Made by a program: the position numbers and the translations under genes. From Hoeflea algicola (lineage in GTDB: Bacteria; Pseudomonadota; Alphaproteobacteria; Rhizobiales; Rhizobiaceae), in the NCBI RefSeq assembly GCF_026619415.1, contig NZ_JAOVZR010000001.1, forward strand, positions 1,054,001 through 1,118,000: DNA of 64,000 nucleotides, in the 5' to 3' direction. How positions within the stretch are numbered: the first letter of the stretch is position 1; each line of letters begins with the position of its first letter. Positions 8,757-17,821 of this stretch are shown here, one piece after another. The notes beneath the pieces are model-generated. The model did not search any database and was not told where the DNA came from. It worked only from the letters and a program-made list of their open reading frames with translations.

Positions 8757-9260
8757 TCAGGCGACCTCGGTAGGCCGACCGTAGCGGTATTTCACCGTTT
8801 GCAGATGTTCGCAGTAGAGCACCAGTTCCTCCTCGCCCTTGAACACCTCGTAGCTCACCCGCACATTGCCGAGTTCATCGGTGCGCGGCGTTTTCTCCAG
8901 ATTGGTGCGTACCGTGTGGATGGTGTCGCCAATGAACACCGGAGCAATGAATCTGAGCCGGTCATAGCCATAGCTGAAAGCATTGATGTTGTTGTTGGCC
9001 ATCAGGCCCAACCCGTAGGAGAACACCATCGCGCCGGCCACCAGCCGCCGCTTGAACATTCCATCCTCGCGGGCGAAAATCTCGTCGGCAACATAGGGAT
9101 GATTGTCCATCACCAGGCAATTGAAGCTCATCGCCTCGCCTTCCGAAATGGTCCTGCGGATCGAGCGGACTTTTTGGCCGACCTCGAACTCCTCGTACAT
9201 CCAGGTTTCGACATTGTACAAAGGGATGTCGCGTTTTTCACTGTAGTAACCGTCTGCCAT
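8757..9260 (-). CDS. MaoC-type hot-dog hydratase/dehydratase (second copy)
   Basis: A 167-residue hot-dog protein. [13 protein letters not shown] near residues 51-63 occupies the place of the hydratase loop and [14 protein letters not shown] follows. The block [10 protein letters not shown] / [10 protein letters not shown] is shared with the MaoC gene at 539-991, indicating duplication within the cluster. The usual G-D of the first active-site loop is replaced by M-D, so its activity may differ from the first copy. It is divergent from the CoA-transferase gene, with an 80-bp gap. Confidence 0.82.
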   Translation of the reverse strand: MADGYYSEKRDIPLYNVETWMYEEFEVGQKVRSIRRTISEGEAMSFNCLVMDNHPYVADEIFAREDGMFKRRLVAGAMVFSYGLGLMANNNINAFSYGYDRLRFIAPVFIGDTIHTVRTNLEKTPRTDELGNVRVSYEVFKGEEELVLYCEHLQTVKYRYGRPTEVA

Positions 9261-9340
9261 GGTGCCTGACCTCCTCGAAGCGCTTGACGTAATTCTTATA
9301 TAAAACTAGTTTTCGCATACAAACAATAGAGGATGCGCCG
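9261..9340. promoter_or_regulatory. Divergent promoter region between MaoC and CoA-transferase genes
   Basis: An 80-bp gap between divergent starts. On the plus strand TTGACG (9284-9289) is followed after 17 nt by TAGTTT (9307-9312), a weak sigma-70-like pair in front of the CoA-transferase gene. The sequence TTATATAAAA between them is unusually AT-rich for this region. Assignment is tentative. Confidence 0.35.
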
Positions 9341-10501
9341 ATGACTGACACAAAGCCCGCTCCTGCCCTGCCGCTGGCCCCTGCCCTGCCACTGGAAGGA
9401 CTTCGGGTTCTCGACTTCGCGCAGTTTCTGGCAGGCCCCATGGCGGCGCTGCGCCTGGCCGACCTCGGCGCCGAGGTTATCAAAGTCGAGCGCCCGCAAG
9501 GCGGAGACCTGTGCCGCAAGCTGGTGGTAGCCGATCAGATGTTTGGCGATGACAGCCTGCTGTTCCACACCATCAACCGCAACAAGCGCAGCATGGCAGC
9601 CGACCTCAAGAACGCCGACGATCTTGAAAAGGTGCAGGCCCTGATCGCATCCGCCGATGTCATGATCCACAATTTCCGCCCCGGCGTGATGGAGCGCATC
9701 GGGCTCGATCATGCCAGCGTCGCGGCGATCAACCCGCGCATCGTCTATGGCACGGTCACCGGCTATGGCAACTCCGGGCCGTGGCGCGACAAGCCCGGCC
9801 AGGACCTGCTGGTCCAGTCGCTGTCGGGCCTGACATGGCTGTCGGGCAACCGCGACGACGGCCCGGTTCCGGTCTCGTTTGCGGTTCTCGACATGGCCAC
9901 CGGCAACCATCTGGTTCAGGGCATTCTCGCAGCCCTCGTCCGCCGTGGCGTTACCGGTCGCGGCGGTCTCGTCGAAGTTGACCTGATGAGTTCGGCTGTC
10001 GATGCCCAGTTCGAACAACTCACCTCGTTTTTCAATGGCGACCGGAAACAACCGCCGCGCAGCGCCGTTGCCAATGCCAGCGTCCATGGCGCCGCCCCCT
10101 ATGGCATCTACCAGACAGCCGACGGCTATCTGGCGATTGCCATGGCGCCGATTGCCACGCTCGCCGATCTAATGGAATGCGAGGCGCTTGCGCCCTACCG
10201 CGACCCAGCCATCGCGTTCAGCAAGCGTGACGAAATTAAGCCGGTTCTCGCAGAATTCCTCAAGACCGGAACGACTCGGGCCTGGCTCGACCGCCTTGAA
10301 CCCGCCGACATTTGGTGTGCCGAAGTTCTCGACTGGCCGCGATTGTCTCAAACCGAAGGCTTTGCAGCACTCGACCCACTGCAGCAGGTGACCTCCGAGG
10401 ACGGCGCCACCATGACCACCACCCGTTGCCCGATCCGCATCGACGGCCGCACGCTCACCTCTCCAAGAGGCGCACCACGGCTCGGCGAATACAACAGCTG
10501 A
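9341..10501 (+). CDS. Class III CoA-transferase (CaiB/BaiF family)
   Basis: A 386-residue member of the family that moves CoA between carboxylic acids through a mixed anhydride on an aspartate. GLRVLDFAQFLAGPMAALRL (20-39) and DLGAEVIKVE (41-50) are the classic N-terminal blocks, and D184 in VLDMATG is the probable catalytic Asp. Family lengths are 380-430 residues, so it is complete. It is divergent from a MaoC hydratase gene, and the two would make a logical activation-plus-hydration pair. The acid substrate is unknown. Confidence 0.88.
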   Translation: MTDTKPAPALPLAPALPLEGLRVLDFAQFLAGPMAALRLADLGAEVIKVERPQGGDLCRKLVVADQMFGDDSLLFHTINRNKRSMAADLKNADDLEKVQALIASADVMIHNFRPGVMERIGLDHASVAAINPRIVYGTVTGYGNSGPWRDKPGQDLLVQSLSGLTWLSGNRDDGPVPVSFAVLDMATGNHLVQGILAALVRRGVTGRGGLVEVDLMSSAVDAQFEQLTSFFNGDRKQPPRSAVANASVHGAAPYGIYQTADGYLAIAMAPIATLADLMECEALAPYRDPAIAFSKRDEIKPVLAEFLKTGTTRAWLDRLEPADIWCAEVLDWPRLSQTEGFAALDPLQQVTSEDGATMTTTRCPIRIDGRTLTSPRGAPRLGEYNS

Positions 10502-10595
10502 TGCCCGGCCCGTTGCCATTGCAAAGATGACCGGACCTGTTTGAAACCACATTTTCGGGGATGATCTAGATGATACAAGACCACGTCGGAAAATC

Positions 10596-10682
10596 TGGTG
10601 CGGACGACGGGAATCGAACCCGTACAGCCTCGCGGCCGAGGGATTTTAAGTCCCTTGCGTCTACCAGTTTCGCCACGTCCGC
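10596..10682 (-). tRNA. tRNA-Leu (anticodon UAA)
   Basis: Read on the minus strand, an 87-nt cloverleaf with a 7-bp acceptor stem (GCGGACG with CGTCCGC), the loop CTTAAAA giving anticodon UAA, a long variable arm typical of class II leucine tRNAs, the T-loop GGTTCGATTCC and an encoded CCA end. All arms pair well. It stands alone between the CoA-transferase gene and wrbA. Confidence 0.95.
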
Positions 10683-10822
10683 ACGTGTTCTAGTCGGTAA
10701 ACGACCATTCCCCAGCAAGCAAGTCTATCCACGCGGTTTAGACGACAAATCGGAAACGACCCGCACAAGATGCGGGGCGTTCAGTCATCCGCCTTGCGGA
10801 TCAAGATAACGTCTGGATGGTG

Positions 10823-11422
10823 TCAGGCGACCAGCTTGGCGGTAATTTCCGCAACCCGCTTGCCCTGGAATTCCGCACCTTCGAGTTCCTGTTCGGACGG
10901 CATCCGCGAACCATCGCCATTGCTGGTGGTGGTCATGCCGTAGGGCGAACCGCCACGCACGACGTCATTGCCCATCTGATCCTGGTAGGCATAGGACAGC
11001 GGCACGATGATCATGCCGTGGTGCTGCAGGGCTGCTTGCGTGGAAATGATTGCCAGTTCGGCGCCGCCATGCTGGGTGGCGGTCGATACCATCACTGAAG
11101 CCACCTTGTTGATCAGCTTGCCTTCGGCCCACAGCGGTCCTGTCTGGTCGAGGAAATTCTTCAATTGCGACGCCATCATGCCGTAGCGTGTGGAGACACC
11201 GAAGATGATCGCGTCGTAATCGACCAGTTCCAGCGGCTGAGCGATTTCGGCTTCCTGATCGAGCTTGTAGTGGGCGGCTTTGGCCACTTCTTCCGGAACC
11301 AGTTCGGCAACCCGCTTGATCGTCACCTCCGCACCGGCAGATGCGGCGCCCTTGGCAGCGGCCTTTGCCATCGCTTCCATGTGACCCCAGCTCGAATAAT
11401 AAAGCATCAGAACCTTCGTCAT
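10823..11422 (-). CDS. wrbA: NAD(P)H:quinone oxidoreductase WrbA
   Basis: A 199-residue flavodoxin-fold protein of the usual family length. The FMN-phosphate loop YYSSWGHME is at 8-16, and [18 protein letters not shown] is the WrbA-specific segment next to the isoalloxazine ring. WrbA is a tetrameric cytosolic FMN enzyme that reduces quinones by two electrons and protects against redox cycling. Starts and length fit; a GAAGGAGA-like ribosome binding site on the minus strand supports the ATG at 11422. Confidence 0.93.
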   Translation of the reverse strand: MTKVLMLYYSSWGHMEAMAKAAAKGAASAGAEVTIKRVAELVPEEVAKAAHYKLDQEAEIAQPLELVDYDAIIFGVSTRYGMMASQLKNFLDQTGPLWAEGKLINKVASVMVSTATQHGGAELAIISTQAALQHHGMIIVPLSYAYQDQMGNDVVRGGSPYGMTTTSNGDGSRMPSEQELEGAEFQGKRVAEITAKLVA

Positions 11423-11615
11423 CTCATTCTCCTTCGTATGGTCCCCGCCCGCGGCGGTTCATGGATCAGGAGATAGCGACTATATCGTTCACCGAAACCC
11501 CTCAAACACAGCACAGATTGTTCACCCGTCGTCGCATCCGCGTGCAGCCAGGTATGAGCTTGCAAGTTGGCTGGCAACGGGTCTATCCAGAACGCCTTGT
11601 CATAGGAGTAAGACC

Positions 11616-12377
11616 ATGAGCAAAGCCCCGCGCGTGACAGCCGCCGCACTGGCAATTGGTGATGAACTCTTGTCCGGTCGAACCAAGGACAAGAATATCG
11701 GTCATCTGGCGGAAATGCTGACCGCCGCAGGCATCGAACTCGAGGAAGTCCGGATCGTGCCCGACGAACAGGAACGCATCGTCGAGGCGCTCAATGCGCT
11801 GCGGGCGCGTTATACCTATGTGTTCACCTCGGGCGGCATTGGACCGACCCACGACGACATCACCGCCGATGCGGTCTCTGCGGCCTTCGGTGTCGCCTGT
11901 GACCATGATGCCGACGCGGTGGCCCTGCTCGGCGCGATGTATGTCGAACGCGGCATGGAATTCACCGACGCGCGGCGGCGTATGGCGCGGATGCCGGTAG
12001 GCAGCCGTCACATCGAAAATCCGGTCAGCCGCGCACCAGGCTTTGTCATCGGCAACGTCTATGTGATGGCCGGTGTTCCCGCCGTTTTCCAGGCGATGCT
12101 CGACAATGTCCTACCAACGCTGCAGACCGGGATCAAGATCCTGTCGGACAAGGTCGATTGCCCATTCGGCGAAGGCGACATCGGTGACGCGTTGGCGGTG
12201 ATTGCCAAGGCCCATCCTGACGTCAATATTGGCTCCTATCCACGCTTTTCGGGACAGAAATTCTCCACCGAAATCGTCATCCGGGGGCGCGACCTGCAAG
12301 CGATCAACAACGCCAAGGCTGATGTCGAAGCGATGCTATCGGATATCGCCTCCCACAAGGCCGCCACAGTCGTTTGA
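11616..12377 (+). CDS. CinA N-terminal-type molybdopterin-binding protein
   Basis: A 253-residue protein with a MoCF/MoeA-like domain: AAALAIGDELLSGRTKD near the start and TSGGIGPTHDDITADAV at about 69-85. The C-terminal nicotinamide-nucleotide amidase domain of full CinA is absent, as is normal for the short alphaproteobacterial form called competence/damage-inducible protein A. Its exact reaction is unclear; related CinA domains act as ADP-ribose or FAD pyrophosphatases. It is followed after 106 bp by the stress-protein gene. Confidence 0.87.
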   Translation: MSKAPRVTAAALAIGDELLSGRTKDKNIGHLAEMLTAAGIELEEVRIVPDEQERIVEALNALRARYTYVFTSGGIGPTHDDITADAVSAAFGVACDHDADAVALLGAMYVERGMEFTDARRRMARMPVGSRHIENPVSRAPGFVIGNVYVMAGVPAVFQAMLDNVLPTLQTGIKILSDKVDCPFGEGDIGDALAVIAKAHPDVNIGSYPRFSGQKFSTEIVIRGRDLQAINNAKADVEAMLSDIASHKAATVV

Positions 12378-12483
12378 CAAGGATCAATGCGAAGCCATGA
12401 TGTCAGACGCATGGTTAGGAAGCGGGATCTGACCTTTGTCTCGTCCCTGCGCTTCGCCGCATTCCACTTGAGGAGTTTTTCCC

Positions 12484-13326
12484 ATGGGTTTTTATACGAT
12501 TCTTGCCGTACTTTCGACCGTGGCCGATGTCACGCCGGTCACTTCCGCCATCGCCGGGTTCGCAGAAAGCGACAAAATCCATGTGATCGGCTGCCATGGC
12601 GAGCCCTCGCAATTTGTCGTGCTGTCCGCCCCCATCGATGTGCCCGACGCGGCCACCATTGCAGCACTTTACGAGCAGGCCGACCAACGCATGCGCGAAG
12701 TTGGCGACGCATTCAAGTTGGCCTGCAACACTGCCGGCCTGTCGCATGAATGGCGTCCGGTGCGCTCGGCCGGCGGCGACAGCGCGGTATCGGCGCTGAC
12801 CACCTCGCGCTCCTGCGATCTGGTGATGGTGCGTCAACCCGACCGCGAAGCCGATGAAGACATGGCAACCAATATCGATGCTCTGCTGTTTGAAGGCGGG
12901 CGCCCGGTGTTGTTTTTGCCGCCGAGCGGAGAACTCGCATCACCGGTCGAGCGGATCCTGATTGCCTGGGACGGTTCACGCGAAGCAGCCCGGGCCGCCC
13001 ATGACGGCCTGCCCCTGCTCAAGGCGGCCAAGTCCGTCGACATCGTCATCGTTAATGCCGAAAAATTGCCCGATATCGACGCCCCACTGGCCGGTACGGA
13101 TATCGCCGCCAGCCTCTCGCGCCACGGCGTCCACGCCAATGTGACCACGGTCTCAAAGGGGGCCGGATCAACGGCTGAGGCCATCGCCGCGCAGGTGACA
13201 GCCAGCAACGCCGACCTGGTGATCATGGGCGCCTATACACATCAGCGGCTGCGCGAATGGCTTTTTGGCGGCGTTACAAGGGCGTTTCTCGACCGCACCC
13301 CGGTTGCGGTTCTGATGTCTCGCTGA
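12484..13326 (+). CDS. Universal stress protein (tandem UspA-like)
   Basis: A 280-residue cytosolic protein with a recognisable C-terminal Usp domain: LIAWDGSREAARAAHDGLPL in the second half and MGAYTHQRLREWLFGGVTRA at the end, containing the Gly-rich nucleotide-contact loop. The N-terminal half looks like a diverged second Usp fold. Length and pattern match the tandem UspA proteins common in Hyphomicrobiales. TTGAGGAG precedes the ATG at 12484. Confidence 0.87.
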   Translation: MGFYTILAVLSTVADVTPVTSAIAGFAESDKIHVIGCHGEPSQFVVLSAPIDVPDAATIAALYEQADQRMREVGDAFKLACNTAGLSHEWRPVRSAGGDSAVSALTTSRSCDLVMVRQPDREADEDMATNIDALLFEGGRPVLFLPPSGELASPVERILIAWDGSREAARAAHDGLPLLKAAKSVDIVIVNAEKLPDIDAPLAGTDIAASLSRHGVHANVTTVSKGAGSTAEAIAAQVTASNADLVIMGAYTHQRLREWLFGGVTRAFLDRTPVAVLMSR

Positions 13327-13384
13327 CCACAATTGCGAAAGATGCGCGGCCCGTCTCTGACCGCGCATCATGACGCGTGGTAAA

Positions 13385-13980
13385 TCAGTTCAAAAGCATC
13401 CATAGCGCTACACCGACAAGCACGGCGGCAAAGCCGGCATTGAGCATGTGCGCGCTGGATTTTCCGCGAAACAGACTTCCAAGACGGTCTCCGGCCAGCG
13501 TCCAAAGCACAAACGCCAGAAAATTGTTTATTGTGAACACCGCTGTAATCAGCGCCACCTGACCCAATAGGTCGAAGGGCCCGGCACCCGCGAATTGAGT
13601 AAACATCAACAGGATGATCACATAGGCTTTGGGATTGAGCACCAGAAGCAGCGCGCCATCCCCGAAACCGCCTGCCCCTTGCCCGCGCCGTTGGCAACCG
13701 CGCCCGCCCGCAGCATCTTGTAGGCCAACCATAATACATAGAACGATCCCGCAGCCTTCATCACCTCAAACACCATCGAGCCAGGATTGATCACACTGAC
13801 CAGTCCCAGCCCAATCAGGAAAGTCGCGACCAGAGTAGCCAGATGATAGCCCAAATTCGGGGGGATCGTTGAGGCAAACCCGTGACGTGCGCCAAGGGCC
13901 ACGAAAAACATGTTGCCAGGCCCCAGGCTATAGGCAAGAGGAAACAGAAACAACACAAGCGACAGGATTAGGGCGGTCAT
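13385..13980 (-). pseudogene. LysE-family amino-acid exporter, frame broken by one nucleotide
   Basis: Two overlapping frames together give a complete LysE/RhtB-type exporter of about 198 residues. The first part runs from MTALILSLVLFLFPLAYSLG (ATG at 13980) through GPGNMFFVALGARHG to about residue 100; the second resumes with GDGALLLVLNPKAY and ends with the last hydrophobic helices at 13385. The frame changes near the CCCC run at 13675-13678: restoring one more G on the coding strand (K-G-A-G-G-F) rejoins the parts. The family moves amino acids or homoserine lactones out of the cell. Either a recent mutation or a homopolymer sequencing error. Confidence 0.8.
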
Positions 13981-14169
13981 TGAGAAGGTCTCCGGATTGC
14001 GTTGCCTCAGTTTCGCCCGCCGTTTGTTCCGCTGCCACCCGATTTCAGCCGGGACAATATTCATTGCCACCGCCTCTCCCTTGCGCTCACGCCTGAATTC
14101 CGGCTATTTGCGGCGATTGAGCTCAAACGCAAGCGCGATCTGGCGCTTGCCAATGCGAGGGTGCACGTC

Positions 14170-14667
14170 ATGTCTCTTCCAGATAAAGCGTTTCCGGTCT
14201 CATGGGACCAATTCCACCGTGATGCGCGTGCGCTCGCCTGGCGGCTCAGCGGCTCCGGCCAGGCCTGGGACACCATCGTCTGCATCACCCGCGGCGGGCT
14301 GGTTCCGGCAGCGATCATTTCGCGTGAACTCAACATTCGCCGCATCGACACGGTTTCGGTGGCTTCCTACCATGACTACGTCAACCAGGGTGACATGCAG
14401 GTCCTCAAGGAAATCAACGTCGACATTCTTGAGACCGAGGGCGAAGGCGTTCTGATCATCGACGATCTGACCGACACCGGCAAGACGGCCGCAATTGTCC
14501 GCGCCATGCTGCCCAAGGCCCATTTCGCCACGGTCTACGCCAAGCCCAAGGGCCGTCCGCTGGTCGACACCTTCGTCACCGAGGTCAGCCAGGATACCTG
14601 GATCTATTTCCCATGGGACATGGGCTTTGCCTATGTCGAGCCGATCGCCAAGGATACCCGCGGCTGA
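14170..14667 (+). CDS. gpt: Xanthine-guanine phosphoribosyltransferase
   Basis: A 165-residue type I phosphoribosyltransferase. The PRPP-binding motif [14 protein letters not shown] is at 94-107, ITRGGLVPA at 39-47 is the base-side loop, and the C-terminal [10 protein letters not shown] matches XGPRT. It salvages xanthine and guanine to their monophosphates. The ATG at 14170 was chosen because conserved sequence begins at [20 protein letters not shown] and GAGGGTG lies upstream; the longer frame from 14002 overlaps the divergent exporter leader. Confidence 0.92.
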   Translation: MSLPDKAFPVSWDQFHRDARALAWRLSGSGQAWDTIVCITRGGLVPAAIISRELNIRRIDTVSVASYHDYVNQGDMQVLKEINVDILETEGEGVLIIDDLTDTGKTAAIVRAMLPKAHFATVYAKPKGRPLVDTFVTEVSQDTWIYFPWDMGFAYVEPIAKDTRG

Positions 14668-15040
14668 GCCAGCCACCATTTTTTTAAGAATCGGGCTTTC
14701 CGACTGATCAGCAGCCGCAATTGATGATGTGGATGCGGTCCTCGCAGCCATGATCATTAATGCGCCACCTGCTGATCGGGTCCATACTTCTGTGGCCCTC
14801 GCTGCGGCATGTCCGGCTTGTGTATGGCGGCATCAACCCGCCTCGAACACGCAACAAACCCGGTTTATCTGGGGGGCCATTTTTAACCGTCGCATATTTA
14901 GATTTAAATCAACTCAGACCGGTTAGAACTGGTCCGGCTGGAATGACATCAGCTTGCTAAGCCTTCTTGCGAGGCATGTATCGCAGCTTACTGGCACATC
15001 ATTCATCTTCATGCAGCACCCCACACCATCATCTAATACC
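14668..15040. other. Non-coding gap upstream of the chemoreceptor pair
   Basis: No convincing gene in 373 bp. The right part is AT-rich. An imperfect inverted repeat GACCGGTT-AG-AACTGGTC lies at 14917-14934, next to the small palindrome GATTTAAATC at 14901-14910; either may be an operator for the downstream small gene and chemoreceptor, but no family can be named. Confidence 0.4.
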
Positions 15041-15346
15041 ATGCTCAGCCAATGCCGCATTGTCGGTATCAACCTTGCGGTGATTGCTGTTGTGTTGTCG
15101 GCAGCCGCCATCTTTCCGCGGAACGGTCAGGCATTGGTGATAGTTCCGCCCTGGAGCGAACCCGGACGGGTCATCGGGGTCATCGCTGACGCCGGTGGAT
15201 CGGTCATCAACGGCACCGACGCTCCCTATGCCGCAATCGCCCATTCAGACGAACCCGGCTTCGCTTTCCGCTTGTTTAAGTCCGGCGCAATGCTGGTTCT
15301 CGACGGCAGTCTCGCATTCTTTTGCAGGAGTACACCTTCGCTATGA
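15041..15346 (+). CDS. Small membrane-anchored hypothetical protein coupled to the chemoreceptor
   Basis: About 101 residues: one N-terminal hydrophobic segment (NLAVIAVVLSAAAIF), then a short periplasmic-looking domain (ALVIVPPWSEPGRVIGVIAD). I do not recognise a family. Its TGA overlaps the ATG of the chemoreceptor gene (ATGA at 15343-15346), which strongly suggests it is real and translated together with the receptor. The start could also be 15011 (adding 10 residues); neither has a clear ribosome binding site. It might be an accessory or ligand-sensing partner of the receptor, but this rests on position only. Confidence 0.6.
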   Translation: MLSQCRIVGINLAVIAVVLSAAAIFPRNGQALVIVPPWSEPGRVIGVIADAGGSVINGTDAPYAAIAHSDEPGFAFRLFKSGAMLVLDGSLAFFCRSTPSL

Positions 15347-17046
15347 GTTACATGACCTCGCTCCGCACCCGCGCCGCCATTGCAATCGTATCGCTGTTAT
15401 GGATCAACGTCGGCATGATGGCCCTTCGATATTGGTGGGGCATGGAAGCCGATCCGGTCATCGTTCTGGGCGGCGGCGCTGCAATCGCCGTTGTCGCAAC
15501 CCTGACATGGTGGCGTGACCGCACCGGCACGGCAACTCAGATCTCAACGGCGCTGGCGCATGCGGCAAGCGTTGCCTTGCTGGTCTACGCGTTTTCCGGA
15601 TCACCCCTTCAGATTGACATGCATATGTATTTCTTCGCCAGCCTGGCGATCTGCGCATCCTGGGTCGACTGGCGGCCGATACTGGCATTCTCAGGTCTGA
15701 CGGCTGTGCATCATCTCGTGCTGTTTTTCATTATTCCCGCAGCCGTTTTTCCAGGCGATACGAATCTAAGCCGCGTCATCTTGCATGCTGTCATCCTCAT
15801 TCTGGAGGCAGGCGCCCTGGTGGCTTTGGGTCATTCGCTCGCCAAGGCCTTTGCCCAGAACGACGAAGCGATGCACAACACCCAAATCGCCAATGAGCAG
15901 GCGAGTCAAATGTCGCAGAAGGCAGAACAGGCCCAGCAACAGAACCTCGAGGACGCCAAACGTCGCGAAGCTGAACGTACCGGCGACACTGAGCGTCTGC
16001 AGTTCGCCATGGACTCTCTTGGCCGTGGGCTTCGTCAATTGGCCGAGGGAGATCTTCGTTTCCGCATCACCGACCGTTTTGACGATACGCTTGAGGTTCT
16101 CAGAGGCGATTTCAACTCATCCATGCAATCACTCGAACAACTGGTCGCTGAACTCGGCGATTCCGCGCGCCAGATGAGCGAAGGCTCCAACGGTGTGTGC
16201 AGCGATGCCGAGCGAATTTCCCAGCGCACCGAACAACAGGCCGTCTCACTGGAGGAAACCGCCGCAGCGATCGGACGCATCACCGAAAACGTCCAGACAG
16301 CCTCTGAGCGTGCCGGGGAGGCCGGACGCCTGGTCGACGAAGCCACGAAAGATGCGTCTGTCTCCGAAGAGATTGTTTCCAAGGCCGTCAACGCCATGAC
16401 CGAAATCGAAGGATCTTCGCGTCAAATCGGACAGATCATCACCGTTATCGACGAAATCGCGTTCCAGACCAATCTGCTGGCTCTCAATGCCGGAGTGGAA
16501 GCCGCCCGCGCCGGGGAGGCAGGCAGAGGCTTCGCGGTGGTGGCTCAGGAAGTGCGTGAACTGGCGCAGCGCTCGGCAAGCGCCGCCAAGGAAATCAACG
16601 CCCTGATCGAAACATCAACAACCCACGTCAGCAGTGGCGTTACCCTGGTCAACCAGACCGGGGAAGCGCTTCGCTCGATCGGCGATCAGGTCAAGCACAT
16701 CAACGAGTACATCGCCAAGATCGTCGACACCGCACGTGAACAGGCCACCGACATCTCCGAAATCAATTCGGCGGTCGTCAGCATGGACCAGACGACCCAA
16801 CAAAACACCGCCCTTGTCTCTGACACCACCAAGTCGATTCGTGCCCTTGCCACCAATGCCGACAGATTGGTGGCAAAACTGGCCGTTTTCAGCGTCAATG
16901 AAACGACCACAACCCAACCGTCCGGCAATTCGAAACCAACTATCGCCACGCCGAATCCGATGGCACACGCACCCAGAGCGGTACGCCATTCCGGCGGTCC
17001 TGGCGCAGCAGCAACCGCTGTTGCCCAGCAATGGGACGAATTCTGA
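15343..17046 (+). CDS. Methyl-accepting chemotaxis protein with multi-helix membrane sensor
   Basis: A 567-residue chemoreceptor. The first 175 residues contain about six hydrophobic segments with little periplasmic sequence, so the sensor is within the membrane, unlike classical receptors with a periplasmic loop. A Gln/Glu-rich coiled coil (about 180-225) and a HAMP-like stretch (LRQLAEGDLRFRITDRF) follow. The signalling tip reads EIAFQTNLLALNAGVEAARA, then GEAGRGFAVVAQEVRELAQR. The C-terminal QWDEF resembles the CheR/CheB-docking pentapeptide of alphaproteobacterial receptors. No che genes are nearby. The start at 15343 overlaps the preceding gene. Confidence 0.9.
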   Translation: MSYMTSLRTRAAIAIVSLLWINVGMMALRYWWGMEADPVIVLGGGAAIAVVATLTWWRDRTGTATQISTALAHAASVALLVYAFSGSPLQIDMHMYFFASLAICASWVDWRPILAFSGLTAVHHLVLFFIIPAAVFPGDTNLSRVILHAVILILEAGALVALGHSLAKAFAQNDEAMHNTQIANEQASQMSQKAEQAQQQNLEDAKRREAERTGDTERLQFAMDSLGRGLRQLAEGDLRFRITDRFDDTLEVLRGDFNSSMQSLEQLVAELGDSARQMSEGSNGVCSDAERISQRTEQQAVSLEETAAAIGRITENVQTASERAGEAGRLVDEATKDASVSEEIVSKAVNAMTEIEGSSRQIGQIITVIDEIAFQTNLLALNAGVEAARAGEAGRGFAVVAQEVRELAQRSASAAKEINALIETSTTHVSSGVTLVNQTGEALRSIGDQVKHINEYIAKIVDTAREQATDISEINSAVVSMDQTTQQNTALVSDTTKSIRALATNADRLVAKLAVFSVNETTTTQPSGNSKPTIATPNPMAHAPRAVRHSGGPGAAATAVAQQWDEF

Positions 17047-17118
17047 GCCCGCGGGCCGGCCACAGTCGGGCTTCAGGCTGACGAGGCCTTGGACTCACGA
17101 CGTCAACCATTTATATCA

Positions 17119-17149
17119 GGGACACAGACACCACTGTGTCCCCTTTTTT
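17119..17149 (+). terminator. Rho-independent terminator of the chemoreceptor gene
   Basis: A perfect 9-bp stem (GGGACACAG with CTGTGTCCC) with a 6-nt loop, followed by one C and six T. It lies 72 nt after the chemoreceptor stop codon. Confidence 0.88.
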
Positions 17150-17332
17150 GACTGCGGATTTTCTACCCTCTACCCGCACCTTGGGGTTGAGAACCCAAGC
17201 CCGGTGCAGATTTGAATTCCATTGCCGCATCGAACGGCCGTGATGTTTATTTTCAGTGTTTCAAAACAGTCACAATCCAGTGCCAGGATAATATTCCACG
17301 CCAAAGACAGACAAGGAGACGATTCGCGCACC

Positions 17333-17821
17333 ATGACCACATTCGACCGCCTGAAAAGTCTGCTTGATCTGTTCCGCCTCCCTGCTGGCGGCGGTAGCAA
17401 GCCCAAACGTCAGGTCGCCGCCGTCGTGGTCCGGGGGACGGGCGAAAGCCGTGAAATGCTGTTGATTACCAGCCGCGACACCGGCCGGTGGATTGTGCCC
17501 AAGGGCTGGGTTGAACGCGGCGAGGACGGCGTTGAGGCAGCGCTGAGGGAAACCTGGGAAGAAGCGGGCCTGATCGGCGAAGCCTGTTCCGACGTACCGG
17601 TGGGCTATTATCGCTATGTCAAGCATCGCCCGCGCCGCGGCAACGCGCTGTGCGAAGTCGAGGTCTATCTGGTCCGAATGATCGAGCAAAAAGATCAGTG
17701 GCCTGAAAAGGGCCAGCGCAAGCGCAAGTGGTTTCCAGTCGCCGCGGCAATCAGCCTGGTCAGCGAGATAGAGCTGAAAGACGTGATTCGCGACGCCGTG
17801 CAGCTCCACAAGGCTGCCTGA
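17333..17821 (+). CDS. NUDIX hydrolase
   Basis: A 162-residue NUDIX protein. Residues 58-80 match the Nudix box exactly (G-x5-E-x7-RE-T-W-EE-x-G-L), supplying the Mg-binding glutamates. The preceding VVVRGTG and ITSRDTGRWIVPKG are typical of the small alphaproteobacterial group related to diadenosine and inositol polyphosphate hydrolases. Substrate is unknown. The ATG at 17333 lies 14 nt after AAGGAG, a slightly long spacing, but no better start is present. Confidence 0.88.
   Translation: MTTFDRLKSLLDLFRLPAGGGSKPKRQVAAVVVRGTGESREMLLITSRDTGRWIVPKGWVERGEDGVEAALRETWEEAGLIGEACSDVPVGYYRYVKHRPRRGNALCEVEVYLVRMIEQKDQWPEKGQRKRKWFPVAAAISLVSEIELKDVIRDAVQLHKAA

Noticed and set aside
10788..10800. Small hairpin TCCGC-CTT-GCGGA near wrbA
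   Set aside because: Five base pairs without a T-run; too weak to call a terminator.
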